Assembly (NCBI GenBank): GCA_030682755.1
Contig: JAUXNR010000180.1
Coordinates: forward strand, 1 to 8,318
Reading direction: 5' to 3'
Source of the DNA: Flavobacterium sp.
GTDB taxonomy: Bacteria > Bacteroidota > Bacteroidia > Flavobacteriales > Flavobacteriaceae
Length of the DNA: 8,318 nt
Shown: positions 6,862 to 8,318 of the stretch, piece after piece
Layout: each line of letters opens with the position of its first letter
How positions within the stretch are numbered: the stretch's first letter is position 1
Notes under the pieces: model-generated
The model's database searches: none
Told to the model about the DNA's origin: nothing
What the model saw: the letters and a program-made list of their open reading frames with translations, nothing else
Translations under genes and position numbers: made by a program

Positions 6862-8318
6862 TTTTTGATATAAATCAGCATCTAAATTATAAATATCATC
6901 TCTAAAGATGAGTTGACCGTTTTCACTCCAAGCGGTCCAATACAATAAATGAATGTAAACATTTTGATTGATGTTTACATTTTTTGTATTTCCTTCTTTT
7001 AAAATTTCTGAAATGGACTCTTCATTCCATTTTTCCGGATCGTTTAAAAGATAGGCTGTTAATTCAAAAGGGTTTTGAACCCTAACACATCCTGAACTCA
7101 TAGACCGGTTTTCACGTTCAAAATATCCTCTGGTATTTGTGTCATGAAGGTAAACTGAAAACCTGTTTGGAAACATGATTTTTACCAATCCCAATGAATT
7201 GTATGAACCCGGCGATTGAACATAACGATAGGATCTCCCTTTTGAAGGAATCCAGTCGGAAGGACTAACCACGGTGCTTCCTTCATAAATTGTAATGTTT
7301 TTTGTGGCAAAATAACCCCTGTTTTTTGTGGCGGCGGGAATAACATCTTCTTTTAAAATTGTTGGAGGAACCGTCCAAGTAGGATTGAAAACAACATAGC
7401 TTAATTTTGAAGACAATATGGGTGTACTTCTTTTTGATGTCCCAACAATGATTTTGTGTGTTCTTGTTGTATCTTTCTCTTTGATGGCTCGCAAGGTATA
7501 ATCCGGAATGTTAATAAGTAAATATTCTTTTTCAAATTGTCTTGGATACCATCTCCAACGTTCCATATTGGCAATGATTTGAGCTTTTCTTTTTTCTTTT
7601 GAAAAGTTCATGGCGGCAACAGTTCCTTTTCCAATTACGCCGTCTGGAGCCAAACCATGTCTCATTTGAAATTTTTTTACAGCAGTGATAGTGTTTTCAT
7701 CATAAATGGTAGTCAGACTATCTGAAGGTTTTAAATCATTCCAATATATCAGCCTTTTTTTTATGTCAATTAAAATGTTGTTTGTATCATTTGCAACGAT
7801 TTTTTTGGCAATTTCAATTTTTTTCAAATCATCTTTCGGAAAGGTTGAAAGAAGTTTGAGAGCTTCTTCCAGGCTTTTGTAAACAGGATGTTGAGGCTTT
7901 ATATTTGATATTGCATAATCAAAAGAGTCCTTTTTTTGAAAGGTTGCTAAAAGTTCTTGAATGTTTATTTTGTTTTTTTTTAAATCCCAATCTTTATACA
8001 GTTTAGACGGGTCTTGTGAACCAACGGCTATTTTTTCTATATATTTAATTAGATTTTTAGTTAATAAAATGTCGTAATCAATGAGTTCATTGTCGTTTAA
8101 CTTATGAAATGATTTTTCGTTTTTTGTTATTTTTTTTAGATCAAAATCTTTATTGGAAAGGCCGTCATTTTCAACAGCGTTGAGCAGTTGAACCAAATCT
8201 TCCCGACAAGAAAAATCAGACCAAAAGGTTCTCAAAGAGTTTGTTTTATAAAAAGCAACAAGAATGGAGTCGTTTGTTTTTTTTAAAAGTAATGAGTCAA
8301 TAGCAATGCTTCTTCCTT
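6850..8318 (-). CDS. YcbB-like L,D-transpeptidase (partial, N-terminus beyond right edge)
   Basis: The frame is open from the stop at 6850 to the window end without an in-frame ATG that could be the start; the TTG at 8235 is an internal leucine codon, because coding upstream of it continues the family pattern (LVAFYKTNSLRTFW). About 489 codons are visible, in YcbB-type order: an N-terminal scaffold region with a family-like segment NDGLSNKDFDLKK; a peptidoglycan-binding repeat at about 7716-7600 (AVKKFQMRHGLAPDGVIGKGT); and the catalytic YkuD domain from about 7524 to 7036. Active-site residues are the histidine of VYLHDT (codon 7144-7146) and the nucleophilic cysteine of SSGCVRV (codon 7087-7089). 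The enzyme should form 3-3 cross-links between peptidoglycan stems in the periplasm. A signal peptide or membrane anchor would be expected in the missing N-terminus. The 3' end overlaps the YkuD_2 gene on the other strand. Confidence 0.93.
   Translation of the reverse strand, partial: GRSIAIDSLLLKKTNDSILVAFYKTNSLRTFWSDFSCREDLVQLLNAVENDGLSNKDFDLKKITKNEKSFHKLNDNELIDYDILLTKNLIKYIEKIAVGSQDPSKLYKDWDLKKNKINIQELLATFQKKDSFDYAISNIKPQHPVYKSLEEALKLLSTFPKDDLKKIEIAKKIVANDTNNILIDIKKRLIYWNDLKPSDSLTTIYDENTITAVKKFQMRHGLAPDGVIGKGTVAAMNFSKEKRKAQIIANMERWRWYPRQFEKEYLLINIPDYTLRAIKEKDTTRTHKIIVGTSKRSTPILSSKLSYVVFNPTWTVPPTILKEDVIPAATKNRGYFATKNITIYEGSTVVSPSDWIPSKGRSYRYVQSPGSYNSLGLVKIMFPNRFSVYLHDTNTRGYFERENRSMSSGCVRVQNPFELTAYLLNDPEKWNEESISEILKEGNTKNVNINQNVYIHLLYWTAWSENGQLIFRDDIYNLDADLYQKLRN

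Noticed and set aside
8233..8235. TTG as the start codon of the YcbB-like gene
   Set aside because: The reading frame stays open and protein-like to the window edge, and upstream residues continue the family pattern. It is an internal leucine codon.
1..8318. A novel defence system, CRISPR array, mobile element or biosynthetic cluster
   Set aside because: I saw no repeat-spacer pattern, transposase, integrase, terminal repeats, nuclease, reverse transcriptase or biosynthetic enzymes. Every substantial ORF belongs to a recognisable housekeeping, envelope or efflux family.

Overview
The window is AT-rich chromosomal DNA from a member of the Bacteroidota, most likely a Flavobacteriaceae species (Flavobacterium-like). 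The evidence is the predicted promoters, which fit the TTTG/TTG-N17-23-TANNTTTG consensus of that phylum rather than sigma-70, the lack of clear Shine-Dalgarno sequences, and the gene content: a DUF5916/CBM9-like outer-membrane protein, a YkuD_2-type murein L,D-transpeptidase and a YcbB-like L,D-transpeptidase. All six genes look intact apart from the two cut by the window ends. I see no tRNA, rRNA, CRISPR array, insertion sequence or phage gene.

Layout from left to right. (1) 1-1763, minus strand: a two-gene unit in which a TetR/AcrR-type repressor (1092-1763) is followed after 4 bp by an ABC exporter half-transporter (1087 down to 1, running off the left edge just as its nucleotide-binding domain begins). 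The TetR promoter (1795-1826) holds two perfect inverted repeats, one between the -33 and -7 elements and one over the predicted transcription start, which is a plausible autoregulatory operator pair. (2) 1847-3463, minus strand: gpmI, a cofactor-independent phosphoglycerate mutase with a complete active site, its own promoter and a clear intrinsic terminator. (3) 3471-5870, minus strand: a secreted or outer-membrane DUF5916 protein of unknown function, with its own promoter. (4) 5871-6153: a 283-bp divergent intergenic region with outward promoters for the DUF5916 gene and the first L,D-transpeptidase. (5) 6154-6861, plus strand: a YkuD_2-type L,D-transpeptidase, converging on and overlapping by 12 bp (6) 6850-8318, minus strand: the C-terminal part of a large YcbB-like L,D-transpeptidase whose start lies beyond the right edge.

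Together the window combines core glycolysis (gpmI), cell-envelope functions (two peptidoglycan 3-3 cross-linking or remodelling enzymes and an outer-membrane barrel candidate) and a repressor-controlled exporter. I found no convincing evidence of a new multi-gene system. The most worthwhile leads are the TetR operator architecture, the tail-to-tail overlapping L,D-transpeptidase pair, and the uncharacterised DUF5916 protein with a divergent version of its family motif.
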